A stretch of DNA of 64,000 nucleotides from Natronosalvus vescus (lineage in GTDB: Archaea > Halobacteriota > Halobacteria > Halobacteriales > Natrialbaceae), in assembly GCF_023973145.1 (NCBI RefSeq), contig NZ_CP099546.1:2976001-3040000 (forward strand), in the 5' to 3' direction. Under the pieces are notes generated by a model, which saw only the letters and a program-made list of their open reading frames with translations, made no database searches and was not told the DNA's origin. Position 1 is the stretch's first letter, and the number at the start of each line of letters is the position of its first letter. A program made the position numbers and the translations under genes. Shown here piece by piece: positions 8,550 to 18,078 of this stretch.

Positions 8550-10631
8550 TCAGTCGTCTGCGGCTTCTTGCTCGCTCGAGCCGACTGGTTCGACCTCCGC
8601 GGCCGCAGCCTTGTACTCCGGAATCTTCGCCAGCGGATCGAGCACGTCGTTCGTGAGCGTGTTCGCCCGCGCGTCCGCGAAGTGCGGCGTCGTCCAGACC
8701 ACGCCCTCCTTGATGTCCTCGGTGACCTGTGCCTCGAGAACGATTTCGCCCCGGCGTGAGCGTAGCGTGACGTAGTCGCCGTCTTCGATCCCGCGGTCGG
8801 CGGCGTCGGCCGGGTGGATGTCGACGAAGTTCTCCGGCGTCTTCCGACGGAGGGTGGGCGAGCGCGTACTCATCGTTCCCGTATTGTAGTGTTCCTCGAG
8901 TCTCGCCGTCGTCAGCACGAGCGGGAACTCCTCGTCCTCGACCTCAGCAGGTGGCTGGTGGCGAACCCCCCGGATTACGCCCAGGCCGTCCTCGGTGTCG
9001 AACGACTCCGCGTAGAGGTACTGGTCGCCCTCGTCGCCCTCCTCGTAACAGGGCCACTGGACACCCTCGAGACCGATGCTGTCGTAGGTGATCCCGTGGT
9101 AGATCGGACACACCTCTCGAAGCTCCTCGAAGACCGCCTCTGGCCCGTCGAAGTCGAACCCCTCCCCGAACAGTCGGGTTCCCAGCTCACTGAGGATGTC
9201 GAGGTCGTGGCGGGTGTTTCCGGGGACGCTCGTTGCCGGGCGCATCAGTTGCACCCGTCGGTCGGTGTTCGTGACGGTACCGCCGCGTTCGGCCCAGGTA
9301 GTCGCGGGAAGGACGACGTCTGCGAACTCGGCGGTTTCGGTCATGAAGATATCCTGGACGGCGAGGAATTCGAGGTCGGCCATCCGTTTTTCCACCTCGA
9401 GGGCGTCCGGTTCGCTCATCACCGGGTTCTCGCCCATAACGAACAGGCCGTGGATCGAGTCCCCGATGGCGTTCGACACCTCGACGTTCGTCAGCCCCGG
9501 TTCGGGTGGAATCTCGAACCCCCACACGTCCTCGACCGACTCGCGCGCCTCGTCGTCGTCGACTTCCAGGTAACCCGGGAGGACGTTCGGCATCGCGCCG
9601 ACGTCACAGGTTCCCTGGACGTTGTTCTGACCGCGGAGGGGGTTGACACCGGTTCCTGGACGGCCCAGATTGCCCGTAATGAGTGCGAGGTTGACCTCGT
9701 TCTGGACGTTGTCGACGCCGCAGGCGTGCTGGCTCATCCCCATGCCGGTGAAGATGGCAGCGTTGTCGGCCTCGGCGTAGATGCGGGCGGCCTCCTGGAT
9801 ATCCTCGAGCGGGATGCCGCAGATGTCCGCTGCGTCTTCCATATCGAACTCTGCCAGGGTGGCCTCGAGGTGGTCGAAGCCCGTCGTTCGCGCCTCGATG
9901 AAGTCCTCGTCGTACAGTCCCTCGTCGATGATGGTCTTGAGGACGATGTTGAGCAGCGGGATGTCGGTACCGGGTTTGAGCTGGAGGTGGATGTCGGCGT
10001 CCCGGCTGGTCTTGTTCGCGTGGGGGTCGACCTGGATGAGCGTCGCGCCGTCGAGCGTCGCCTGCCGGAAGTAGTTGCTGTGGGCGATGACGTGCTGTTC
10101 GGCCGGGTTTGCCCCCTGCACCCAGTAGACCTCACCGTCTTCCTCGAGATCGGCCATGCTGTTGGTCATCGCCCCCGCACCCAGGCTCTGGCGGAGCGTG
10201 TACACCGTCGAGGCGTGACACATTCGCGTGCAGTTGTCCACGTTGTTCGTCCCGTAGCGACGGGCGAGTTTCTGGAGCAGGTAGTTCTCCTCGTTCATCA
10301 CCTTCGAAGAGGCGAAAAAACCGGTCGCGTCCGGGCCGTACTCGTCGTCCAACCGCTCGAGTTCGTCGACGATATGCTCGAGTGCTTCGTCCCAGGTGGC
10401 TTCCCGGAAGGATTCACCTTCGCGAATAAGCGGTTCCGTCAACCGATCCTCGTGGTCGACGACCTGGGTCGACGCGCCACCCTTGATGCACAGCGCACCA
10501 TCGTTCACCGGCGCGTCGAACCACGGCTGGAGGCGAACCGACCCGGGTTCGTCCTCCTCGAGCAGTTTGAGTCCACAGCCGACCCCGCAGTACGGACAGA
10601 TCGTGTGGACGCCCTCGTCGTCTGAGCTCAT
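8550..10631 (-). CDS. Molybdopterin oxidoreductase, formate dehydrogenase-like alpha subunit
   Basis: A 693-residue protein starting MSSDDEG at 10631. It has an N-terminal [4Fe-4S] motif CPYCGVGC with a fourth Cys in ALCIKGG. The molybdenum ligand is a Cys in NCTRMCHAST; the codon is TGT, so it is not selenocysteine. PLRGQNNVQGTCDVGA and the C-terminal molybdopterin-dinucleotide-binding domain match FdhF-type enzymes. It lacks the N-terminal NuoG-like extension of NAD-linked versions. No FdhB/ferredoxin partner gene lies beside it, so the electron acceptor is unknown. Formate oxidation is the best family guess. Some haloarchaeal nitrate reductases are related, so the substrate is not proven. 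MoaA for cofactor synthesis is 30 kb away. Confidence 0.85.
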   Translation of the reverse strand: MSSDDEGVHTICPYCGVGCGLKLLEEDEPGSVRLQPWFDAPVNDGALCIKGGASTQVVDHEDRLTEPLIREGESFREATWDEALEHIVDELERLDDEYGPDATGFFASSKVMNEENYLLQKLARRYGTNNVDNCTRMCHASTVYTLRQSLGAGAMTNSMADLEEDGEVYWVQGANPAEQHVIAHSNYFRQATLDGATLIQVDPHANKTSRDADIHLQLKPGTDIPLLNIVLKTIIDEGLYDEDFIEARTTGFDHLEATLAEFDMEDAADICGIPLEDIQEAARIYAEADNAAIFTGMGMSQHACGVDNVQNEVNLALITGNLGRPGTGVNPLRGQNNVQGTCDVGAMPNVLPGYLEVDDDEARESVEDVWGFEIPPEPGLTNVEVSNAIGDSIHGLFVMGENPVMSEPDALEVEKRMADLEFLAVQDIFMTETAEFADVVLPATTWAERGGTVTNTDRRVQLMRPATSVPGNTRHDLDILSELGTRLFGEGFDFDGPEAVFEELREVCPIYHGITYDSIGLEGVQWPCYEEGDEGDQYLYAESFDTEDGLGVIRGVRHQPPAEVEDEEFPLVLTTARLEEHYNTGTMSTRSPTLRRKTPENFVDIHPADAADRGIEDGDYVTLRSRRGEIVLEAQVTEDIKEGVVWTTPHFADARANTLTNDVLDPLAKIPEYKAAAAEVEPVGSSEQEAADD

Positions 10632-10639
10632 GGGTGTAT

Positions 10640-10652
10640 GTGACACCGTCAC
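10640..10652. promoter_or_regulatory. Inverted repeat in the fdh-like promoter
   Basis: GTGACACCGTCAC (5-bp arms, 3-bp spacer) lies 9 nt upstream of the formate dehydrogenase-like start codon. That places it between the start and an AT-rich CTAAATG element near 10655-10661 that could serve as a TATA box. The position suits a repressor operator or a short leader hairpin. Confidence 0.4.
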
Positions 10653-10735
10653 GCATTTAGTTGTTAGCGTAGGCTCGATGTTGATGGCGGTGCTAGCAGA
10701 CCACTGAGAATCAGCCAAAACGACCGGAAAACCCG

Positions 10736-11785
10736 TCAGTAGCCGCGTTCGATCAAGTAGTCGGCCACCTGGAACAACAGCTTTCGGGCCTCGTTGTCGG
10801 GCAACATTTCGAGGCGAGCCTTTCCACGGGTGACGAGGTCGCGAGCCTTCTCGTTGGCGTACTCGATCGATCCGGCCTCCTCGAGGGTAGCGACGGCGTC
10901 GTCGATTTCGGCTTCGGTCACCGCTTCGACGTCCGTCGTGTCCACGAGCGATTCGATGTCGACACCCTGCTCGCGAGCGTGGACGGTGATCAGGGTCTGT
11001 TTGTTCTCGACGAGGTCGCTGCCGCGCTGTTTCCCCAGTTTCTCGCTCGGTACGGTCAGGTCGAGCACGTCGTCCTGAATCTGGAAGGCTCGGCCGACGT
11101 CCAGCCCGTAGCCATAGAGGGCGTCGACGGTCTCCTGATCGGCACCCAGCAACACGGCCGGGAGACAGGCAGACGCGGCGTACAGGACGGCCGTCTTCTG
11201 TTCGACCATCTCGAGGTACTCCTCGGGCGTGACGTCGTCGCGGGCCTCGAAACTGACGTCGAGGGACTGTCCCTCACAGATCTTCGTGCACGTCTTCGCG
11301 AGGATGTCCAGCGCCTGGACGGTGCGATCGGCATCCGCACCCGTCTCGAGCATAATCTCGAACGCTTTCGAGTAGAGGGTGTCGCCGGCGAGGATGGCCG
11401 TCTCGAGGTCGTAGGCCTTGTGCACTGCGGGTACGCCCCGACGGAGGTCGTCGTCGTCCATGATGTCGTCGTGGATCAGCGTGAACGACTGGATGACCTC
11501 GACGCTGACGGCGGCGGCCATGATGTCGACCGTCGAGTCGGTGAGGGTGGGGAACTCCCGGTACGGCGTCGAGAGCGTCTCGACGTCCGCGAGGGCTTCG
11601 GCAGCCGCCAGCAACACCGTCGGCCGGAGGCGTTTACCGCCCGCATCGAGCAGGTAGCGCGACGCCTCGTAGAGCCGCTCGGGTCGCTGTATCGGCAGTT
11701 CCTCGGGAATGGCGTCGTTGACGAGGTCTCGTCGCTCGCCAACGGCCTCGAGTACCGCTTTTTCTCGTGCCTCGGGGGATGTCAT
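10736..11785 (-). CDS. idsA: Polyprenyl (geranylgeranyl/farnesylgeranyl) diphosphate synthase
   Basis: A 349-residue trans-prenyltransferase that condenses isopentenyl units to the C20/C25 chains of archaeal ether lipids. The first aspartate-rich motif DDIMDDDDLRRG and the second FQIQDDVLDL are intact, as are GGKRLRP near residue 50 and the KAFEIML helix. The ATG at 11785 directly follows the TAA of the RNase J gene with one base between, so the two are cotranslated or at least cotranscribed. The same pair ends the mevalonate kinase / IPK cluster in many Euryarchaeota. The chain length cannot be read with certainty from sequence. Confidence 0.93.
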   Translation of the reverse strand: MTSPEAREKAVLEAVGERRDLVNDAIPEELPIQRPERLYEASRYLLDAGGKRLRPTVLLAAAEALADVETLSTPYREFPTLTDSTVDIMAAAVSVEVIQSFTLIHDDIMDDDDLRRGVPAVHKAYDLETAILAGDTLYSKAFEIMLETGADADRTVQALDILAKTCTKICEGQSLDVSFEARDDVTPEEYLEMVEQKTAVLYAASACLPAVLLGADQETVDALYGYGLDVGRAFQIQDDVLDLTVPSEKLGKQRGSDLVENKQTLITVHAREQGVDIESLVDTTDVEAVTEAEIDDAVATLEEAGSIEYANEKARDLVTRGKARLEMLPDNEARKLLFQVADYLIERGY

Positions 11786-11786
11786 G

Positions 11787-13136
11787 TTAGTCGACGAGCT
11801 GGATGATGTTCCCGTTGCGAGAGACGTGGACGTCACGCCCCATCTGGTAGCCTTCGCCTTCACACAGGCCGACGTAGCCCGAGAGCCCTTTCAAGTTCTG
11901 GTGAGCGGGGATGATGTGCTGTGGCTGGAGGGCGTCGAGCATCTTGTAGTGGCCCTCCTGGTTCAGGTGACCAGAGACGTGAATGTCGTCGTAGACACGA
12001 GCGCCCTGCATGCCGAGTAGTTTCTCGGCCTGGTAGCGTTGTCCCTCGTTGGTCGGCTCCGGGATAACGCGGGCGGAGAAGACGACCTTATCGCCATCGT
12101 CCAGTTCGTACGGCGTCTCGCCACGTGCCATCCGGGTGAGCATCGCGCGCGGTTCGCCCTGGTGGCCCGTCACGACGGGTAGGAAGTTCTCCTTGCCCTC
12201 GTTCATGATGCGTTTGAAGGTTCGATCGACGGACTTGCGGTGGCCGAACATACCCAGATCAGAGGGGAAATCGACGAAGTCGAGTCGCTCGGCGGTGCCC
12301 GAATATTTCTCCATCGAGCGGCCGAGCAGGACGGGCTGGCGACCGATGTCGTCGGCGAACTCGACGAGGGATTTTACACGAGCGATGTGGCTCGAGAACG
12401 TCGTGGCGACGATGCCACCGTCGTAGTCCTCCATGCTGTAGAGGACGTCACGGAGGTGTTCGCGGGCGACGTTCTCGGAGGGGGTTCGCCCCTTCTTGTT
12501 CGCGTTCGTACAGTCCTCGATGTAACAGAGGACGCCGTTGTCCTCGCGGCCAATCTCACGGAAGCGCTTCATGTCGATCGGGTCGCCGAGCACCGGCGTG
12601 TGATCCATGCGCTTGTCGAGGCCGTAGACGATGGCACCCTCCGGGGTGTGGAGGACGGGGTTGATCGCGTCGATGATCGAGTGGGTGACGTTGACGAACT
12701 CGAGTTCGACCCCGTGGTCGCCGATCGTCATCGACTCGCCGGGATCCATCTTGATCAGGTCGTTCTCGACGCCGAACTTCTGTTCGCCCTCGATCTGCTG
12801 TTTGACCAGCTCGATCGTGAACGGGGTCGCGACGACTGGCGCGTTGTACCGGTGGGCGAGCTTGGAGATGGCTCCGATGTGGTCGAGGTGGCCGTGGGTC
12901 GGAACGATCGCCTGCACGTCGCCCTCGAGGTCGCTCATGACCCGGTCGTCCGGGATGGCGCCCATGTCGATCAGATCCAGGCTGTGCATTCGTTCGGTTT
13001 CGACGTTGTCGTGGATCAGAACCTGTGAGAGGTTCAGTCCCATGTCGAAGATAACGACGTCGTTTCCTGCGCGAACGGCAGTCATCTGCCGCCCAACTTC
13101 CTCGTAACCGCCAATGGTTGCAATTTCGATTTCCAT
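11787..13136 (-). CDS. rnj: beta-CASP ribonuclease J (archaeal RNase J)
   Basis: A 449-residue metallo-beta-lactamase/beta-CASP nuclease, starting [15 protein letters not shown] at 13136. The Zn-binding motif [11 protein letters not shown] is near residue 80, VTHSI and GLDKRMDH follow, and the beta-CASP domain spans roughly residues 200-370. [18 protein letters not shown] and [27 protein letters not shown] supply the C-terminal motifs. Archaeal RNase J proteins are 5'-3' exoribonucleases acting on 5'-monophosphate RNA. Linkage to idsA is a known conserved pairing. The length fits the euryarchaeal family with no extra domain. Confidence 0.93.
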   Translation of the reverse strand: MEIEIATIGGYEEVGRQMTAVRAGNDVVIFDMGLNLSQVLIHDNVETERMHSLDLIDMGAIPDDRVMSDLEGDVQAIVPTHGHLDHIGAISKLAHRYNAPVVATPFTIELVKQQIEGEQKFGVENDLIKMDPGESMTIGDHGVELEFVNVTHSIIDAINPVLHTPEGAIVYGLDKRMDHTPVLGDPIDMKRFREIGREDNGVLCYIEDCTNANKKGRTPSENVAREHLRDVLYSMEDYDGGIVATTFSSHIARVKSLVEFADDIGRQPVLLGRSMEKYSGTAERLDFVDFPSDLGMFGHRKSVDRTFKRIMNEGKENFLPVVTGHQGEPRAMLTRMARGETPYELDDGDKVVFSARVIPEPTNEGQRYQAEKLLGMQGARVYDDIHVSGHLNQEGHYKMLDALQPQHIIPAHQNLKGLSGYVGLCEGEGYQMGRDVHVSRNGNIIQLVD

Positions 13137-13584
13137 GGTTGTATACACTGAGCGCGGTCGTCGCACTCATCGAAACGGTCCGCGGACTCCCAGGTACGGC
13201 AGACCGGCACGGTGTCGCGTCGGCCACAGTCCCGCTATGCGATCGGGATCGGTTCCGGGCGAGATCACGGCGACGCCGTAACCACACCACACGATCGCAC
13301 TTGCCCGCGGGTTTCGCTACTGCCGACTACACACCCAGGGAGTATAAAGTCCGTGGGTTTTCCGAGCCTCCTCGATACCGCCTCCCGTTTTGGGACGTGC
13401 GATGCCTCCGTTCTCGAGTCGCTCTAACACCACTGCTGGCTCCGAGAGGCTCAACCGTCGTTTTGCGCCGGTTCTGTGTGGCATAAACGAGCAATTAGTG
13501 CAACGTTTTACACGTTGCTTAGGATATTATTCTACACCATCATTCATGATAACATTAATGTCAGCGCTCGTTGTCGTGGGTCAT
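13137..13584. other. 448-bp gap, divergent promoter region with a palindrome
   Basis: No gene is supported. From about 13480 the region turns AT-rich. A perfect 7-bp inverted repeat lies at 13500-13518 (GCAACGT, 5-nt loop, ACGTTGC), about 70 nt upstream of the Tat-hydrolase start. It could be an operator or a leader hairpin. An alternative hydrolase start would extend into AT-rich codons just upstream of 13585. Confidence 0.45.
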
Positions 13585-14496
13585 ATGTCACCACGACACA
13601 CTTCGTCGGTGCCAGGGAATGATCGATCGGTCTCGAGACGAACAATCCTGCGAGGCGTCGGTGCCTCAGCCGTTGGCCTCGGTGGACTTGCACTCGCTTC
13701 ATCGCCCGCCCAGGCCGGCAAAGAGGATTCGTGTGACGATCCGCCGATGTGGTACCCGCGAGTCACGACACGCGGTCACTTCGATACGACCTGGTGGGGA
13801 AGCGTCTACATCACGGACGGCAACGACGAGACCAACTACGACGTCGCCGGTGATCCGATTCCGGGACTGGACGGATCGTCACCGGACGAACTCCTGATTC
13901 ACGCCCACGGCTGGAACAACGACCTCGAGGGTGGCGTCTGCTCGGTGAGCGAAGCCGGATTCACCTTCGACCTCGAGGGCTACGACCATCCGGTGGTCGG
14001 CTACACCTGGGACGCCGATTACGGCTGGTATAACGCGACGAGCATCGCCGAACAGAACGGGCCGAAACTCGCTCACTTCCTCATCGCCTATCGCGCACAG
14101 AACCCGAACGTCACGCTACGGCTGTGCTGTCACTCACTCGGGGCACGCGTCGCCCTCAGCGCCATCGACACGCTCGCTCACTGGGGCTACCACGACGTCG
14201 TCGAAAGTGCAACGTTGCTCGGCGGCGCGGCGGACAACGACAGCCCGTCACTCGAGGGAACCTACGGGTCAGCGATCGGTTCCGCGGTCGGCCGGTTGGA
14301 TAACTTCTGGATGAACGACGACGCGGTGCTCGACTGGGCGTACAGCACGGCCGAGTGGGGCACCGCGATCGGTGCGAGCACGATCGACGGTACGCCGCCG
14401 GCGAACTACGCCGATCACAACGTCGACTACGTCCCGGATCACTTCAGCCATTACAAACCCGACGGGTGTCTCCACGAGGTCATCGCGACGTTCTGA
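13585..14496 (+). CDS. Tat-exported alpha/beta hydrolase (lipase/esterase-like)
   Basis: A 303-residue protein with the Tat signal SRRTILRGVGASAVGLGGLA ending near PAQAG. The mature part has LIHAHGWNN (oxyanion-hole region), VVGYTWDADYGW and the nucleophile elbow CCHSLGARVALS, where Ser follows His in a GxSxG-like C-x-S-x-G. A late Asp (NDDAVLDW) and the His of PDHFSHYKPDGC are candidates for the rest of the triad. It is predicted to act outside the cell as an esterase or lipase; the substrate is unknown. The start at 13585 is chosen because it places the twin arginines near residue 18. Gene-context clues are absent. Confidence 0.8.
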   Translation: MSPRHTSSVPGNDRSVSRRTILRGVGASAVGLGGLALASSPAQAGKEDSCDDPPMWYPRVTTRGHFDTTWWGSVYITDGNDETNYDVAGDPIPGLDGSSPDELLIHAHGWNNDLEGGVCSVSEAGFTFDLEGYDHPVVGYTWDADYGWYNATSIAEQNGPKLAHFLIAYRAQNPNVTLRLCCHSLGARVALSAIDTLAHWGYHDVVESATLLGGAADNDSPSLEGTYGSAIGSAVGRLDNFWMNDDAVLDWAYSTAEWGTAIGASTIDGTPPANYADHNVDYVPDHFSHYKPDGCLHEVIATF

Positions 14497-14733
14497 TCCG
14501 ATTCTCGACGGATTTCGATCGATCGGGTACCGGGCGTTTGCGCTGTACCCAGACGCTGGTACGAGGGGACTTCACAGCGGGTGGTTGGGTTGAATGGGCG
14601 TCAAGAAAATCGGTCAAACGATCTCTTTTCACACTAAATTTTGCCACCAACGTCGCTTTCAACCGGTCAATGTAACGACGATATCCGAAATACAAACATT
14701 TCTAAACACTCGTACAAAATGGGTACGTGAGCT

Positions 14734-17046
14734 ATGTCGAAGGATCTCGAGCGAGACCTGGGTCTGTTCGCCGTCATTGCGATCAGTATGGGTGCGATGA
14801 TCGGCAGCGGCATCTTCATCCTCCCTGGATTGGCGATGGCCATTGCCGGACCGTCCGTGATCGTCGCGTTCGTCCTCGCCGCTATTCTGGTCGTCCCCGC
14901 CGCACTCAGCATCGCCGAGCTCGGCACGGCCATGCCCGAAGCCGGTGGGGATTACGTGTTCATCGAGCGCGGAATGGGGCCGGCAGCCGGCACGATCGCA
15001 GGGCTGGGCACCTGGCTCATGTTGATGCTCAAAGGCTCGCTCGCGCTCTACGGCGGTATGTTCTACATTCACTTTGTCTACGCGCTCCCGACCTGGGAGC
15101 TGGCGATTCCGGGGCTCGAGTTCGCGCTCACGGTTCCCGGCGTCAGGGCCCTCGGCGTCACGTTGGCGCTCGTCCTCATCGGCGTCAATCTCCTCGGGGT
15201 CAAACAGACCGGGGGGCTCCAGTTGATCATGGTGATCGTCATGCTCGTGATCCTCTCCGGGTTCGTCGCCGCCGCCATCGTCCAGGTCGAGGCGGCGAAC
15301 TACGCCGATTTCTTTGGCGAAGGAATCGGCGGCATTCTGAACGCGACGGCACTCGTCTTGGTTTCCTACGCCGGCGTGACGAAGGTCGCAGCAGTTGCCG
15401 AAGAGATCGAAAATCCCGGCCGGAACCTTCCGCTCGGGTTACTCATCTCGCTGATCGCGACCAGCTTTCTGTACGCTTTACTCGTGTTCGTCCTCGTCGG
15501 TATCATCGAGGGCGACGAGCTGGCCGGCTCGGAAGAACCGATGGCGCTCGCGACCGAGTTGCTGTTCGGTGACATGACGATTCCGGTTGCCGGTATGGAA
15601 CTCGCCATCGGATTCGGTGCCGTCGCCGCGATCGTCCTCGCGGCGCTGCTCGCACTCGTCAGCACGGCCAACGCCGGCATTTTGACTGCCTCGAGATACC
15701 CACTGGCGTTGAGTCGTGACAAGCTCTTCGTCCCGGCGTTCGAGTACATCCACCCTCGGTTCAAGACGCCGTTCGTTGCCATCCTCACGACCGGGGCGGT
15801 CATCGTCCTCATCGTCGCCACCATGCCCGTCGACGACATCGCGAAGATGGCCGGTGCCTTCCAGATTCTCGTCTACATTTTGGTGTGTGGCGCATTGATC
15901 GCCTTCCGTGAACGCGACCTCGAGTGGTACCAGCCGGATTTTCACACCCCAGCCTACCCCTGGGTTCAGCTCTTCGGCATCGTCTCGGGGGTGTTCATCA
16001 TCGCGCAAATGGACTGGCTCCCGGTCGTCGGTACTATCGTTATCACGATCTTCGGGTTCGTCTGGTACCACTACTACGCCCGCGACCGGGTCGAACGCGA
16101 GGGCGTCGCCGTCGGCCTCGCCAGACGCGAAGCTGGCAAACAGTTCGTCCGCGACACCGAAGCGGAATTCGCGCGCAACGACCGATACGAGGTGTTGATC
16201 CCGCTTCGCCAGGACGTTTCCCGCGAGCAAGAAAACGCCCTCTTGCAACTCGCCGCGCCCATCGTCCGTAGCCAGGGCGGGCGAATCCGAGTGATCCGGT
16301 TCGACGAAGTCCCCGACCAGGTACCCCTCGACACGGCCGCGAGCGAACTCTCCGAACGCGACGTCGCGTTCGAGAAACGAACCGACACGCTGGTGAGCGA
16401 ACTCGACGTCCCGGTCGAAGTTGGGGAAATCGTCAGCCACGACACCCGCCACGCCGTCGTCAACTTCGCCGAGCGAACCGGCGCGAACCTGATCCTCGCC
16501 CGCCAGCAGGCGACCAGCCGGCTCGGCACGCTGTTCGGCCGCGATACCGACTGGATCCTCGAGCACGCCCCCTGTGACGTCGTCTTCGTCCAGCACGAAC
16601 GACACACGCCGGTCGACGAAATCGCCATCGTGACCGACCGCAGCCCGTTCAACGATCCGCTGAAGGTCGAACTCGCGAACACGCTGGCGACGCAACTCGA
16701 CGCACGATTGCGATTCCTCTTTGCCGTCTCGGAGAACGCACCCGACGAACTAATCGAGACGGTCGAAGACTACCACGCCGAACTTGACGACATCTGTACG
16801 GTGCCCGTCGAGAGTTCAATCGTCCGGGCGAACGACGCCATCGGCGGGTTGTCGGCCGAACTCGAGAGCGCTGACCTCGTCATGCTGAGCACGGTTACCC
16901 ACCGCCGGCTCCCGGATCTGCTCATCGAGCAGCGTTCCGATCGGCTCGCGGCCGCGATAGAACAGCCGGTGTTGCTCGTTCACTCGAAGAAGACCAGGCG
17001 CGGGTCGTTCCTCAGGCCGATCCTCGAGCGCGTCTTGTTCAATTAA
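14734..17046 (+). CDS. APC-family amino-acid permease fused to two USP-like domains
   Basis: A 770-residue protein. Residues 1-430 form an APC transporter of about twelve membrane segments, beginning with the GAMIGSGIFILPG helix-1 motif typical of cationic amino-acid/GABA permeases and containing EAGGDYVFIERGMGP. Residues 480-770 carry two universal-stress-protein-like domains (VLIPLRQDVSREQENALLQL and DEIAIVTDRSPFNDPLKVELA), probably nucleotide-binding regulatory modules facing the cytoplasm. This architecture is common in haloarchaea. The substrate is not identifiable. The gene stands alone, with an AT-rich promoter stretch at about 14690-14715. Confidence 0.9.
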   Translation: MSKDLERDLGLFAVIAISMGAMIGSGIFILPGLAMAIAGPSVIVAFVLAAILVVPAALSIAELGTAMPEAGGDYVFIERGMGPAAGTIAGLGTWLMLMLKGSLALYGGMFYIHFVYALPTWELAIPGLEFALTVPGVRALGVTLALVLIGVNLLGVKQTGGLQLIMVIVMLVILSGFVAAAIVQVEAANYADFFGEGIGGILNATALVLVSYAGVTKVAAVAEEIENPGRNLPLGLLISLIATSFLYALLVFVLVGIIEGDELAGSEEPMALATELLFGDMTIPVAGMELAIGFGAVAAIVLAALLALVSTANAGILTASRYPLALSRDKLFVPAFEYIHPRFKTPFVAILTTGAVIVLIVATMPVDDIAKMAGAFQILVYILVCGALIAFRERDLEWYQPDFHTPAYPWVQLFGIVSGVFIIAQMDWLPVVGTIVITIFGFVWYHYYARDRVEREGVAVGLARREAGKQFVRDTEAEFARNDRYEVLIPLRQDVSREQENALLQLAAPIVRSQGGRIRVIRFDEVPDQVPLDTAASELSERDVAFEKRTDTLVSELDVPVEVGEIVSHDTRHAVVNFAERTGANLILARQQATSRLGTLFGRDTDWILEHAPCDVVFVQHERHTPVDEIAIVTDRSPFNDPLKVELANTLATQLDARLRFLFAVSENAPDELIETVEDYHAELDDICTVPVESSIVRANDAIGGLSAELESADLVMLSTVTHRRLPDLLIEQRSDRLAAAIEQPVLLVHSKKTRRGSFLRPILERVLFN

Positions 17047-17418
17047 CCGCACGACACCCTCAGCGAATCCATAACTCGCCAGTAGCCGACGGCACAGGTC
17101 TCGATGGTCGTTTCTCCGAATGACTTTCGCGCAATTCTAATGAATGCAATATGGCAGATCTGCCAAAGCATATTTTTCTTGTTATTTATGTCGATGGCAG
17201 GGTTGGGAATTCAAATTCTATGGAATAAGCCACTTATGGCTCTGATATCGTTATATCTAATTATAGTTCGAGTACGAAACTGAGGAGGAACATAGATTGG
17301 CAATTCGGACTAAAATGCCCAAGAGAGTGTCTCAATACTGGTTTTATTGTTGTGGATCCAAATAGTGTATGGTAAAAATTATATTAGTTCATTCATAGAA
17401 TGGGAATTGGTGGGTCTG
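17047..17418. other. 372-bp AT-rich gap with a 14-nt perfect palindrome
   Basis: No gene is supported. Base composition falls well below that of the flanks. At 17152-17165 lies the perfect palindrome TGGCAGATCTGCCA, about 110 nt past the permease stop. The region lies between the convergent ends of the permease and the DUF1028 gene, so it should hold terminators. No canonical hairpin plus T-run is evident. Confidence 0.5.
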
Positions 17419-18078
17419 TTACCAAGGATGACGCTGCAGATCCGCTCGAGGATACTTCTCTTCCCATTCGCTCCCGACACGTCTCGCGAGCTCGTGGATC
17501 CGAGCGAGTTTCGCCACGGCGGTCTCGTGCTCGTCGACACGAAGGTCGTGGGCCAGGTGTGGTTCCTCGGGATCGAACACGCATAGGGCGGCGCTCTGGG
17601 CGTGTTCCCCACGTTTGTCGCCGCCGGCGTTCGCACCCGCCTCGAGCGCCGCGAGTAAGCGTTCGTCAAGCGGCCGTCCGACGGTTGTCTCGAACCGATC
17701 GGCCATCGCTCCGAGGACGTCCTCACCGACGAGCATGTTTCCGGCGACCGTATACTCCGATCCGACGCGCTCTCCAGCGGTCGGGACGCACTCCTCGCCC
17801 GTGATTGCGACGACACCGCCGTCAGCGTCAACACCGTGGATTTGCCGCACCGTGGCGTGTGGGTCGTCCGCGAGCAGTTCCTCGACGGCCGCATCGATCG
17901 CGTCGCCGGCCTCGAGGGCTCGTATCGTTCGGACGCCGAGAGGCGTACTCGTCATCGCCTGGGTGCAGACTGCTCCGCGACGACAGACGAACGGTGCTGT
18001 CGACCCGACGGCGATGGCCTTCGTCGCGACGGCAACCCCGTGACGGCCCTCGACCGTCGCACAGATGGAGAACGTCAC
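17419..18078 (-). CDS. DUF1028 family protein (predicted Ntn-hydrolase)
   Basis: A 219-residue protein beginning MTFSICATVEGRHGVAVATK, the diagnostic DUF1028 start. If Met is removed, Thr2 becomes the N-terminal nucleophile expected for an Ntn-hydrolase; this mechanism is a family prediction. Further signatures are AVCTQAMTSTPLG, YTVAGNMLVG and the ALEAGANAGGDKRGEHAQSAAL stretch. DUF1028 genes are known to sit beside dipeptide-type ABC transporters and amidohydrolases, as here. The start codon overlaps the ABC ATPase stop by 4 nt (ATGA), so it is the last gene of that operon. It probably cleaves an amide in the imported compound, but the reaction is unknown. Confidence 0.88.
   Translation of the reverse strand: MTFSICATVEGRHGVAVATKAIAVGSTAPFVCRRGAVCTQAMTSTPLGVRTIRALEAGDAIDAAVEELLADDPHATVRQIHGVDADGGVVAITGEECVPTAGERVGSEYTVAGNMLVGEDVLGAMADRFETTVGRPLDERLLAALEAGANAGGDKRGEHAQSAALCVFDPEEPHLAHDLRVDEHETAVAKLARIHELARRVGSEWEEKYPRADLQRHPW

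Noticed and set aside
10200-10225. Selenocysteine at the molybdenum ligand of the formate dehydrogenase-like protein
   Set aside because: The ligand codon is TGT (Cys), and there is no in-frame TGA.
8814-10625. 603-codon open frame antisense to the formate dehydrogenase-like gene
   Set aside because: It is the mirror of a GC-rich gene with strong third-position bias. The sense strand carries clear cofactor motifs, while the antisense product has no recognisable domain.
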